NCBI GenBank assembly: GCA_013002285.1
Contig: JABDKJ010000075.1
Span: 1 to 15,140, forward strand
Source of the DNA: Flavobacteriales bacterium
GTDB lineage: Bacteria > Bacteroidota > Bacteroidia > Flavobacteriales > JABDKJ01
DNA: 15,140 nt
Direction of reading: 5' to 3'
Part shown: in pieces, positions 1-8,336 of the stretch
How the letters are laid out: every line of letters begins with the position of its first letter
Numbering within the stretch: the stretch's first letter is position 1
Position numbers and translations under genes: made by a program
The notes under the pieces: model-generated
What the model saw: only the letters and a program-made list of their open reading frames with translations
Told to the model about the DNA's origin: nothing
Databases searched by the model: none

Positions 1-383
1 AGAGCGCCTCCACCTGCATTCACCAATTTAATTCCAACATCACTAATAGTGGTTTTGTACACCATTATCTTAACAAGACTGTTTGAAGGCGTTAATGCGA
101 ATTCTCCAATATCAGCACCATGCATCGATTCGGTCCCGCACCAAGGGTTACCGGTCATTCTAGCCGTTATTTTCGCAACTGTAGCCGAAGTGTTGGCTCC
201 GCTTGCATCAGGATTAGAAACAATTTCCACTGGTGGATTATCAGCATTTTCAAATACTGTCCATGTCCAATCTGCTCCTTGGCCACCCGCTTCGAAATCA
301 ATGGGTGCATTTTGAGCGATTGCTGTTGATGCCATAAAAACACAACAAAATATAAGCAGAGATAAAGAGTAAAGCTTTTTCAT
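1..383 (-). CDS. Secreted protein with N-terminal putative glycan-binding module (partial, 3' end beyond the window)
   Basis: This is the first 127 codons of a gene that runs off the left edge. It starts at ATG 383 with a clear Sec signal peptide (MKKLYSLSLL, then a hydrophobic core, ending near TAIAQ at about residue 24). The mature part begins NAPIDFEAGG and contains WTWTVFEN, a stretch NPDASGANTSATVAK and DVGIKLVNAGGG. This looks like a beta-sandwich module of the type I associate with secreted proteins of marine Bacteroidota polysaccharide loci; that recall is from memory and untested. The spacing NPxAxxxNxSxxxAxxxR is also found in the C-terminal module of the GH16 at 2473-4014, which suggests related binding modules. 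It lies 38 nt after the E-set protein gene and is probably co-transcribed with it. Function is unknown; a glycan-binding or PUL-associated surface protein is an inference. Whether it ends in a T9SS domain cannot be seen. Confidence 0.8.
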   Translation of the reverse strand, partial: MKKLYSLSLLIFCCVFMASTAIAQNAPIDFEAGGQGADWTWTVFENADNPPVEIVSNPDASGANTSATVAKITARMTGNPWCGTESMHGADIGEFALTPSNSLVKIMVYKTTISDVGIKLVNAGGGA

Positions 384-421
384 TTTTAAAAAGGTATTTC
401 GTTATAATTCAGTTAGTGGTC

Positions 422-2320
422 TTATTTAACCATAACCAATTTCGACATTACTTCAGTTCCGCTATTCACTTCTATTAAATAAGTTCCAGCAGGTAATGAA
501 GAAACGTCAATTGGCGTTTTAAAACTTGTTGTTGTGTTTAGAAAAGTTGAATTAGAAACCACTTCTCCAAGCAAGTTTCTAACGGTCAATGCCTTTTGAC
601 CTTCGTCAAAGTTATAAAATTCTACGACAAACTGGCCATTATTTGGATTTGGATAAATATTAAGGCTTTTTTCCTGACCTACTTCAAATCCATTTGGGCT
701 GTCAGTTCCATCGTTTGCTATTGGCGCTAGAGGTAAATTTGTAAATGCATCATATGGCGACCAATTTGAAAGATGAAGGTTACTCAAGTCTAATTTGGCT
801 GGGAAAGGAAGCGTCACATCTATTATGCAACCGCATCTGACACGCCACTTGTAAAAAGCTCCAGGCGTCAAAGCACCAAGACCACCCGGGGTAGGATATG
901 TCTGCGAATTGAATTGAGGGAAAGTCGCGTTAGGGCTCAATTGAGATGACGTGTCAAAACCCTCTGCATTTCCGGCAATAAAAGCACCTTGCATTAAGAC
1001 CTGTCCAAATGCACCGACATAGGGAGCACCAGGGCCTAATGTTGTTGTTACACCACCTTGTAATATGCAACCGTCAGATGCATCAGAATAGTGATCCCAT
1101 TTCAGTTGTGTTTTGAAACCTCCAGCTACTGTCTGATCCGCAAATAATCCAGTAGGCGCAGTAGCAAAATTCTCCGCAACACAAGCAGTAGGGTCTAAAC
1201 ATGCATCGCAAGAAGCATAGCAATGCACTGCCAAAGACTCATTTCCAGATACGGTAAGTGTTCTATTCACGAAGAATCCTCCATTACCATCATCAGTCGC
1301 AATAGTGCATGCCGCATCCTCAACCATATCAAGGTCTTCGTCAGTGAAAGTTCCTCCGGTTGTTCCAATTGTATATTTGTATTCATACGTCCCGTCAACT
1401 ATAGTTACTGTTGTTGAATATACATTGTCGCCATCCGGGTCTGATAAGACATTACAATCATTGCACCATCCGTTGAAAGACCCAAAAACAAAAACATCTT
1501 CAGTCAAAGGCAATTCATTCGTCATATCAACATTGAATGTAACATCGCTAAAAGAAGGTATATTATCGCAATCGGTGCAATACTCATAACATACAACAGA
1601 TAGGGTTTCATTCTGTTGAATATCGATGATCCTATTTGTGAATCCGCCCGTAGTTTGGGTGCAAGATGTTCCTGGAACAAGCGATTCATCCTCAACCCAG
1701 TCTCCAATTACATATTTCCATTCATAAACTCCTGCAGTTAATGCCAATACAGTTGTTGACCACGTTCCGTCTCCATTGTCTGTCATCGGGTTAACTACGG
1801 CATCCCAACCATTGAACGATCCAGCAACTCGCATACCTAAAGCCGATATATCCGCAGCACCAGAATAGTTTGACATATCAACCGTAAGACTCAGATCATA
1901 TTCAGGCAATACCACACCGCATGCAGCACAAGATTCCCAACACACAACGTCTAAAACCTCATCTACGGCTAAGGCAGTATGCACCCTATTGGTAAAAATA
2001 CCAGTGGTCATAGTACATGAAGAACCTGGCGTAAGTTCTTCTTGTATATTCCATGTATCAGCTGAGAATTTATATTCTATTTCTTCTCCCACTGGCATCA
2101 TTACTGAAACCTCCCAAACGTTATCCCCATCCAGGTCAGACATTGGAGTGCATGATCCGCACCAACCATTCAATTCCGAATTCCATTCCGGAGTCGTAAA
2201 TGTTGCAGTGACTTCGCTCATATCTACTTGAAATGTAACGAGGGTCGAATCTTGAGCTGAAGTGTTAATTGAAAAAAGTGTAATAAATGCTAGTGTTAGA
2301 AACGTAGAAAATGCTTTCAT
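422..2320 (-). CDS. T9SS-secreted protein with three AMPK/CBM48-like E-set repeats
   Basis: This is a 632-residue secreted protein with no recognisable catalytic domain. A Sec signal peptide covers residues 1-23 (cleavage near SAQ). Three tandem modules follow at about 27-134, 141-251 and 257-374. Each has the E-set/CBM48 (AMPK-beta type) pattern: VDM, FNGW or NGW, DGDNVW or DGTW, then YEYKY. Each ends with a cysteine set: C in a (T)TGxFxNR segment, then VxC[WY]xxCxxC. Repeats 1 and 3 add a Cys pair after NGW (C54/C57, C286/C289); repeat 2 lacks it. Residues about 378-525 look fibronectin-like (APTGL, KW, LTPGAFYKWRV) with extra cysteines. Residues 553-632 form a type A T9SS sorting domain (IYPNPNNGQF, LPAGTYLIEV), so export through the outer membrane and surface attachment or release are likely. 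It follows the GH16 gene by 152 nt and has its own candidate promoter with the shared palindrome. A glycan-binding role is inferred. Confidence 0.88.
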   Translation of the reverse strand: MKAFSTFLTLAFITLFSINTSAQDSTLVTFQVDMSEVTATFTTPEWNSELNGWCGSCTPMSDLDGDNVWEVSVMMPVGEEIEYKFSADTWNIQEELTPGSSCTMTTGIFTNRVHTALAVDEVLDVVCWESCAACGVVLPEYDLSLTVDMSNYSGAADISALGMRVAGSFNGWDAVVNPMTDNGDGTWSTTVLALTAGVYEWKYVIGDWVEDESLVPGTSCTQTTGGFTNRIIDIQQNETLSVVCYEYCTDCDNIPSFSDVTFNVDMTNELPLTEDVFVFGSFNGWCNDCNVLSDPDGDNVYSTTVTIVDGTYEYKYTIGTTGGTFTDEDLDMVEDAACTIATDDGNGGFFVNRTLTVSGNESLAVHCYASCDACLDPTACVAENFATAPTGLFADQTVAGGFKTQLKWDHYSDASDGCILQGGVTTTLGPGAPYVGAFGQVLMQGAFIAGNAEGFDTSSQLSPNATFPQFNSQTYPTPGGLGALTPGAFYKWRVRCGCIIDVTLPFPAKLDLSNLHLSNWSPYDAFTNLPLAPIANDGTDSPNGFEVGQEKSLNIYPNPNNGQFVVEFYNFDEGQKALTVRNLLGEVVSNSTFLNTTTSFKTPIDVSSLPAGTYLIEVNSGTEVMSKLVMVK

Positions 2321-2363
2321 TTTGTTTGAGTTTAAAGCGTTATTAAAAATTTTCTTAGGGTAC

Positions 2364-2384
2364 TTAGTGTAAAAAGCACACTAA
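2364..2384. promoter_or_regulatory. Perfect inverted repeat TTAGTGT-N7-ACACTAA, candidate operator (copy 1)
   Basis: The arms are 2364-2370 and 2378-2384, each 7 bp and perfectly complementary, with a 7-nt spacer. The element lies 43 nt upstream of ATG 2320, and its upstream arm overlaps the candidate -7 element at 2381-2388. The same arms with the same spacer length but a different spacer sequence occur at 7275-7295 before GAPDH. Conserved arms with a free spacer suggest a dimeric DNA-binding protein. On the minus strand the hairpin is not followed by a T run, so it does not look like an intrinsic terminator. The regulator is unknown. Confidence 0.6.
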
Positions 2385-2410
2385 TTTAAATAAAAAATTA
2401 GACATGGCAA
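2381..2410 (-). promoter_or_regulatory. Candidate promoter of the E-set protein gene
   Basis: Read on the minus strand, TTG at 2410-2408 (-33 type) is followed after 19 bp by TAAATTAG at 2388-2381. This is 7 of 8 to the Bacteroidota -7 consensus TAnnTTTG at the usual spacing. The predicted start of transcription falls inside the palindrome at 2364-2384, leaving a leader of roughly 55 nt. The match is moderate in a very A/T-rich region, so chance is possible. Confidence 0.4.
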
Positions 2411-2472
2411 TGAATAAACTAGTCTTATTAATTGTTCAATTCAGCGACTAAAGGTCATTTGACAAATAAATT

Positions 2473-4014
2473 CTACTGACAAGAAGGATCTGAAATTCGA
2501 ATATTATCGATGTAAAATGAATGACCTGTAAAGGTATTTGGCGCAAAAAGAAATAGAAGATCATTGATCTTATGATCACTTACATTCCCATCCGGTGACC
2601 AAGAATAGTCGAAAGTAAGTGTATGCCATTGGTTTTGAACTGAAGTAAAGGTTTGATAAACGCTATGTCTACCAGCCGGAAAACTATTTTGTGCAAGTTC
2701 ATGATCTTCTAATTGGATCAATATTTCCGTGCCAATAGGTGCAGAAGTATGAACATCCATTTCAAATTTTATCGTTCCATTCTCGAATACTGAAGCATCT
2801 CCTATTATGTCTGTCACAAATCTAAGAACATCGTATTGTGCCCCCGCATTCCTTGCATAAAAAGCTGTATGACTTGAACTATTAACCGCATTCGCGCTTG
2901 GATTCAAGATCAATTCGTTCAACGAACCGTCCATTTGCGTCCAATGCAATAGTTTATTACCATTTGCATCATATATATTGGAACTACACTCACTCTCCAA
3001 AACATTTACTGTCAAACTTATGGGATACATAGAACAGCATTTATCTATTTCTACTTCTATGGTTCCACCTGCGTTTGTCCAATCTACAAGAATTTCATTT
3101 GTTCCCTGGCCAGAAGTGATGGACGCCCCTGATGGCACTATCCAGAAATATGAGGCTCCGGGAATGTCCAATACTTTATAGCTCACATTTGTCGCGTCTT
3201 TGTGAACATGGTCTCTTCCAGATATATATACGTCATCTGTGTTTTGAAAAAGTCTTACATATTCCACATGCATTTCTGCCGGCCAAGGCGTACTTCCGTT
3301 TGGTGAGCCAGGCCAATTGCCTCCAATAGCCAAATTCATGATCAAATGGAAGTCTTGGTCGAAAGGCCAAAGATCATTAGAAATATCGTTGATGGCGATC
3401 TCATTATACATGGTTCCATCTACGCTCCACTTTATCGAATTTTCTGTCCATTCCATTTCGAATATGTGGAAGTCCGAAGCAAAATCGGGGGCGCCAATAG
3501 TGAAACTACTGCCAGTCATTTGGTTATTTGGCCAATACCTTCCATAATGCAATGTGCCGTGAACCTTGTTGGTCTCGTGACCCAAAATTTCTATTATATC
3601 GATCTCACCACCTACTGGCCACGTACCATAAAAATTATCCTCGGGCAACATCCATACTGCAGGCCAAAGTCCTTGGCCAGAAGGAAATTTGGCCTTGATC
3701 TCAATTCTGCCAGAATTGAAAGCGAACTTCCCTTTTGTCTTGATCTTTCCAGATGTATAGTTGAACCCTCCAAATGCCTGTTGCTTTCCTATGATCTTGA
3801 GCAAACCATCTTCCACCTTTACATTTTGACCATTATTGGTATAATACTGTAGCTCATTATTTCCCCAACCATTGGCTCCATTTCCAATATCGTAAACCCA
3901 CTTGGTCACATCCAATGAGTCATGCCTGAATTCATCATGCCATATCAAATGCTCTCCTGTTTGAGAAGACAAAGAACCACAAGCAAGAATGAATATGAAT
4001 AATAAGCTTCTCAA
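2473..4014 (-). CDS. GH16 laminarinase-type endo-beta-glucanase with PKD-like and C-terminal binding-type modules
   Basis: This is a 513-residue endo-acting beta-1,3 (or 1,3-1,4) glucanase of family GH16. The catalytic domain spans about 22-256: WHDEF near the N-terminus, LWPAVWMLP at 116-124, the signature GEIDIIE with nucleophile E137, D139 and acid/base E142, and GGNWPG and MHVEYVRLFQ near the end. A PKD-like domain follows at about 278-340, then a beta-sandwich module at about 345-513 resembling the N-terminus of the protein encoded at 1-383. There is no T9SS sorting domain. The N-terminus is a short signal sequence; cleavage after SSQ is possible, and ILAC at 9-12 is a poor but possible lipobox. 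The start is TTG: GH3's TAA stop immediately precedes it in the same frame and no ATG occurs before the catalytic core. Translation probably depends on coupling to GH3. The family and catalytic residues are clear; the exact substrate is inferred. Confidence 0.93.
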   Translation of the reverse strand: MRSLLFIFILACGSLSSQTGEHLIWHDEFRHDSLDVTKWVYDIGNGANGWGNNELQYYTNNGQNVKVEDGLLKIIGKQQAFGGFNYTSGKIKTKGKFAFNSGRIEIKAKFPSGQGLWPAVWMLPEDNFYGTWPVGGEIDIIEILGHETNKVHGTLHYGRYWPNNQMTGSSFTIGAPDFASDFHIFEMEWTENSIKWSVDGTMYNEIAINDISNDLWPFDQDFHLIMNLAIGGNWPGSPNGSTPWPAEMHVEYVRLFQNTDDVYISGRDHVHKDATNVSYKVLDIPGASYFWIVPSGASITSGQGTNEILVDWTNAGGTIEVEIDKCCSMYPISLTVNVLESECSSNIYDANGNKLLHWTQMDGSLNELILNPSANAVNSSSHTAFYARNAGAQYDVLRFVTDIIGDASVFENGTIKFEMDVHTSAPIGTEILIQLEDHELAQNSFPAGRHSVYQTFTSVQNQWHTLTFDYSWSPDGNVSDHKINDLLFLFAPNTFTGHSFYIDNIRISDPSCQ

Positions 4015-6279
4015 TTATTTTACTTCAAATGTTTCTTCGAGGCCTCCGACTTTCAATATGAAATCTCCTTTTCCAACATGCCACTCGAGATCTTCGGCAA
4101 CATATGCAAGTTCCGAAATTGGAATGCTCAAGTCAACTGTTCTGCTTTCTCCAGAACCAAGTTCAACCTTCTCGAATGCACGCAATCTCTTCACCGAAGG
4201 TGTAATTGTTGCGAATAAGTCGCTCACATATACTTGAACGACTTCTTTACCTTCAAGATCCCCTGTATTTGAAACAGTGACAGACATTTTTATTTCATCA
4301 TTCTCAGAATATGAAGTCTTGTCTATTGAAAGGTCAGAATATTCAAATGTCGTGTAAGAGAGACCATGTCCAAATTCGAACAATGGATCAAAAGCTGTGA
4401 GTGCAAAATTCACGTCTATCTGGTCTGTATATTTATGATCATAAGTTGTATGAGCTGAACCTTCTCTTGAATAAGTAAAAGGAAGCTTTCCTGAAGGGTT
4501 GACATCTCCACTTAAAATATTAGCCAATGCCACTCCGCCCATATCTCCTGGCAAGTAGGCATATACTATCGCATCAACCTTATCAGCGATCTGGTTGATC
4601 ACTCGTGGACGTCCTCCGACATAAACCAGAATTACCGGTTTCCCTTTCTGCACAGCTTCCTTCACAAGATCATATTGAACCTGTGGTAGATCCATGTCCT
4701 CTATATCTCCCGGAGTCTCGGTATAGGTTTTCTCTCCGATACAGATGACCACAGCGTCATTGTTCTGGACTTTAGCCGCGAATTGAGAAGTATTAACGTC
4801 TTCATCATAAGAGCATCCTTCAATAAATGAGACATTGTCAAATTCATCTTGCAATGCTTCCTTAATGTTCTTTTTCCCCTTGGTATTGAATTTTGGATCA
4901 TCTCCCTGCCACGTATGAGTCCATCCTCCATTGATGTAATTGAGCGAGTTTGCCGTTGGTCCACTAAGCAAAATACTTGCATTTTTATTTAAAGGAAGTG
5001 CTTCATTGTCATTCTTTAATAATGTTATACTTTCTTCAGCAGCATTCAAACTAGCCAATTCATGTTCCTTTCCTCCAAATCGAGGATATTTAGAAATATC
5101 CATTGTTGGTCTTTCAAAAAGTCCAAGTTCCTTTTTCACTTTCAAGATCCTAGCAACTGACATGTCTATTCTACTTTCAGTTATCTCACCTTCTTCGACC
5201 AACTCTTTCAACAAAACCGGAAACTCAAGATCCACTGGTACCATACTCATATCAATTCCGGCATCTATTGCCATTTTAATTGCACTTTTGTAGTCCTCAG
5301 CAGCATGATGTCTGGAGAAAAGATACTTGATATCCTCCCAATCCGTCACTACTAAGCCCTCGAACCCCAATTCATCTCTAAGAAGGTCTGTGAGGATCCA
5401 CTTATTAATATGTACAGGAATGCCGTTGATCTCTCCAGAATTGACCATGATAGTCTTTGCTCCTTTGTCTATAGCCGACTCAAAAGGAGGCAGGAAGTAC
5501 TCTCTCAGTTGTCTTTCCGGGATCCAAGCTTGCGTTCGGTCCTTTCCTGAAAGTACCTGACTATAGCCCAAGAAGTGTTTTAGACATGCAGCAACTGATG
5601 TATCTGCAGAAATATCAGTGCCTTGATATCCAGAGACCATCGCATCTCCCATTTCCGTGCAAAGAAGAACATCTTCTCCAAAAGACTCCCATAGTCTTGG
5701 CCACCTTACATCTCTGCCAACGTCCAATACAGGAGAAAAATTCCAAGGAATTCCTGAAGCGCGAGTCTCATAGGCCACAATTTCTCCCATGCGCTTCGCA
5801 ATTTGAGGATCCCAGGTTGCTGCCAATCCAAGTTGTTGAGGAAATAGGGTAGCTCCTTCAGTATAATTGGTTCCATGTATAGCATCTATTCCATACAAAA
5901 CTGGGATACCACTTTCCTTTTTATTTGTGGCGTAATGTTGAATGGTGTTGATGAACTCGTGCCATTGTTCTCTGGAATATTCATGTCCTCCACAATTCAG
6001 GATAGACCCTACCTTTAGGTCAACTAGAACATTCTTTAGCTTAGCAGAGTCTAAACGATGAGGTTCTTCTAATGCATAAGGAGCACCAACACAAAGCATG
6101 TCCAAAGTTAATTGGGTCATTTCACCCACCTTATCCTCTAAGGACATCTTGCCGATAATATCCCTTATAAATGGGTCTGAAATAGTACTATTGTCTTCTT
6201 GCTTAGCACCACATGAATAAAGTAACATCAAAGAAATACACGCGAATAGAAATAAGTTAAAGTTCTTGACGCTTCTCAT
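4015..6279 (-). CDS. GH3 beta-glucan exohydrolase/beta-glucosidase lipoprotein
   Basis: This is a 754-residue family GH3 enzyme predicted to remove glucose from the non-reducing ends of beta-glucans and oligosaccharides. The signal sequence ends in lipobox LYSC (C23), so it is a lipoprotein. The following GAKQEDN is acidic and could favour surface display in Bacteroidota, which is an inference. The TIM-barrel domain (about 35-390) has YGIDAIHG, the SPVLDVGRDVRWPR segment, LKHF at 233-236 and the nucleophile D313 in GLVVTDWED. The second alpha/beta domain (about 410-605) has GEKTYTETPGD, matching the barley ExoI-type acid/base motif, so E521 is the candidate acid/base. A fibronectin-III-like domain closes the protein (about 655-754). 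ATG 6279 lies 5 nt after the GAPDH stop, and the GH16 gene abuts the stop. This marks one operon. The exohydrolase-type acid/base favours polymer or oligosaccharide ends over simple cellobiose, but specificity is not proven. Confidence 0.94.
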   Translation of the reverse strand: MRSVKNFNLFLFACISLMLLYSCGAKQEDNSTISDPFIRDIIGKMSLEDKVGEMTQLTLDMLCVGAPYALEEPHRLDSAKLKNVLVDLKVGSILNCGGHEYSREQWHEFINTIQHYATNKKESGIPVLYGIDAIHGTNYTEGATLFPQQLGLAATWDPQIAKRMGEIVAYETRASGIPWNFSPVLDVGRDVRWPRLWESFGEDVLLCTEMGDAMVSGYQGTDISADTSVAACLKHFLGYSQVLSGKDRTQAWIPERQLREYFLPPFESAIDKGAKTIMVNSGEINGIPVHINKWILTDLLRDELGFEGLVVTDWEDIKYLFSRHHAAEDYKSAIKMAIDAGIDMSMVPVDLEFPVLLKELVEEGEITESRIDMSVARILKVKKELGLFERPTMDISKYPRFGGKEHELASLNAAEESITLLKNDNEALPLNKNASILLSGPTANSLNYINGGWTHTWQGDDPKFNTKGKKNIKEALQDEFDNVSFIEGCSYDEDVNTSQFAAKVQNNDAVVICIGEKTYTETPGDIEDMDLPQVQYDLVKEAVQKGKPVILVYVGGRPRVINQIADKVDAIVYAYLPGDMGGVALANILSGDVNPSGKLPFTYSREGSAHTTYDHKYTDQIDVNFALTAFDPLFEFGHGLSYTTFEYSDLSIDKTSYSENDEIKMSVTVSNTGDLEGKEVVQVYVSDLFATITPSVKRLRAFEKVELGSGESRTVDLSIPISELAYVAEDLEWHVGKGDFILKVGGLEETFEVK

Positions 6280-6284
6280 GTTAT

Positions 6285-7274
<990 letters not shown>

Positions 7275-7295
7275 TTAGTGTTATTTTGACACTAA
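7275..7295. promoter_or_regulatory. Perfect inverted repeat TTAGTGT-N7-ACACTAA, candidate operator (copy 2)
   Basis: The arms are 7275-7281 and 7289-7295 with a 7-nt spacer, the same arms and spacing as at 2364-2384. The element sits between a candidate -7 element (TATTTTAG on the minus strand, 7299-7292) and ATG 7271, so it would cover the start of transcription, a typical repressor position. In both copies the base after the second arm on the minus strand is G, giving ACACTAAG. It would control the GAPDH-GH3-GH16 unit. A role as an RNA hairpin near the ribosome site is possible but does not explain copy 1, which is 43 nt from its start codon. Confidence 0.6.
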
Positions 7296-7299
7296 AATA
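7292..7299 (-). promoter_or_regulatory. Candidate -7 element of the GAPDH operon
   Basis: TATTTTAG on the minus strand is 7 of 8 to TAnnTTTG. No good TTG is seen 19 bp upstream, only TTC near 7317-7322, so the -33 part is weak. The predicted leader would be very short, about 15 nt. Its last four bases are the first arm of the palindrome, just as in the promoter at 2381-2410. Confidence 0.35.
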
Positions 7300-7342
7300 C
7301 AGTATCTCTTACTTTTGAAGAAATAAAATGCCTATTATTTTT

Positions 7343-8314
7343 CTAGAGGAGTTCTAGAATGATCTTATCTATAGAGTAACCTTCGGCCTCGGCTTTGTAG
7401 TTCTTTACTAGCCTGTGTCTTAGAACGGGATCAGCGACCGCCTTAACATCTTCGATGTCAGGAGAAAATTTTCCATTTAGCGCAGCATGGGTTTTAGCTC
7501 CCACGATCAAGTACTGAGACGCCCTGGGTCCAGCACCCCAGCTTATATAGTCATCTACAATAGATGCTGCTTTGTCAGTTCCGGGTCTTGTTTTCGCTAC
7601 AAGGTTTACGGCATACTCAATTACATTATCTGCGACTGGAATTTGTCTTACTATCTTTTGGAATCTCAAGATCTCTTCTTTATTGAGAACAGCATTAACC
7701 GTTGCATCATTTCCTGTTGTTGTAGTTTTCACTACCTCTAACTCCTCTTCATAGGTTGGATAATCCACCCAAATATTGAACATGAACCTGTCCAACTGCG
7801 CTTCTGGCAATGGATAGGTGCCTTCTTGTTCAATCGGGTTTTGAGTTGCCAATACGAAAAATGGAGTATCTAATTTAAACCTTTGACCAGCTGCAGTTAC
7901 AGATCTCTCTTGCATCGCCTCGAGCAATGCTGCTTGAGTTTTTGGAGGAGTCCTGTTTATCTCATCTGCCAATACGATGTTCGCAAAGATCGGTCCCTTA
8001 ACAAATTTGAAATTCCTGTCACTATCCAAGACCTCACTTCCGGTTATGTCTGAAGGCATAAGGTCCGGTGTGAATTGGATCCTCTTAAAGCTCAGTCCCA
8101 ATGCATCTGAAACTGTATTGATCAGCAATGTTTTTGCTAATCCTGGCACCCCTACTAAAAGAGCATGACCTTGACTAAAAATTGAGATGCATAGGTTCTT
8201 GATCACATCATCTTGTCCGATGATCACTTTGCCTATTTCGTCTTTTAATTTTTTGTAAACCACCCCAAGTTCATTAAGGGTATCTACTGCTGAATTGACG
8301 TTATTCTCTGACAT
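7343..8314 (-). CDS. MoxR-family AAA+ ATPase
   Basis: This is a 323-residue MoxR-type AAA+ ATPase, a cytosolic chaperone-like motor thought to remodel or activate partner proteins, often with von Willebrand A domains. Walker A is GVPGLAKT at 55-62, Walker B LADEINR at 115-121, sensor 1 ATQN at 156-159 and sensor 2 GPRASQ at 262-267, followed by the lid domain (LRHRLVKNY near 298-306). All nucleotide-binding motifs look intact and the length is typical. ATG 8314 lies 22 nt after the SurA-like gene, so it is probably the last gene of the folding operon. In many Bacteroidota moxR is followed by DUF58 and Bat-type VWA genes; here the next gene is GAPDH after a 71-nt gap. Its partners are therefore not visible. 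The family call is secure; the role in envelope quality control is inferred from its neighbours. Confidence 0.94.
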   Translation of the reverse strand: MSENNVNSAVDTLNELGVVYKKLKDEIGKVIIGQDDVIKNLCISIFSQGHALLVGVPGLAKTLLINTVSDALGLSFKRIQFTPDLMPSDITGSEVLDSDRNFKFVKGPIFANIVLADEINRTPPKTQAALLEAMQERSVTAAGQRFKLDTPFFVLATQNPIEQEGTYPLPEAQLDRFMFNIWVDYPTYEEELEVVKTTTTGNDATVNAVLNKEEILRFQKIVRQIPVADNVIEYAVNLVAKTRPGTDKAASIVDDYISWGAGPRASQYLIVGAKTHAALNGKFSPDIEDVKAVADPVLRHRLVKNYKAEAEGYSIDKIILELL

Positions 8315-8336
8315 GTATAATTAAGCGTGTTTAGTT

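Noticed and set aside
41..51. CACTAATAGTG palindrome as a third regulatory site
   Set aside because: It lies inside coding sequence of the partial gene, its arms are in the reverse order to the operator arms, and the spacing is one base rather than seven.
1918..1940. CxxxCxxC pattern in the E-set protein (residues 127-134, and again at 244-251 and 367-374), which matches the radical SAM cluster spacing
   Set aside because: The protein is exported and built from beta-sandwich repeats with no SAM-barrel features. The cysteines recur once per repeat and are far more likely to be disulfides.
2430..2441. AATTGTTCAATT inverted repeat downstream of the GH16 gene as a terminator
   Set aside because: The stem is five A/T-rich pairs with a 2-nt loop and no following T run.
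3346..3852. 168-codon open frame on the plus strand inside the GH16 gene
   Set aside because: It is antisense to a well-supported catalytic domain, has no recognisable domain, signal sequence or start region, and looks like a shadow of the coding strand. The other plus-strand frames (for example 6745-7278 and 4940-5293) were rejected on the same grounds.
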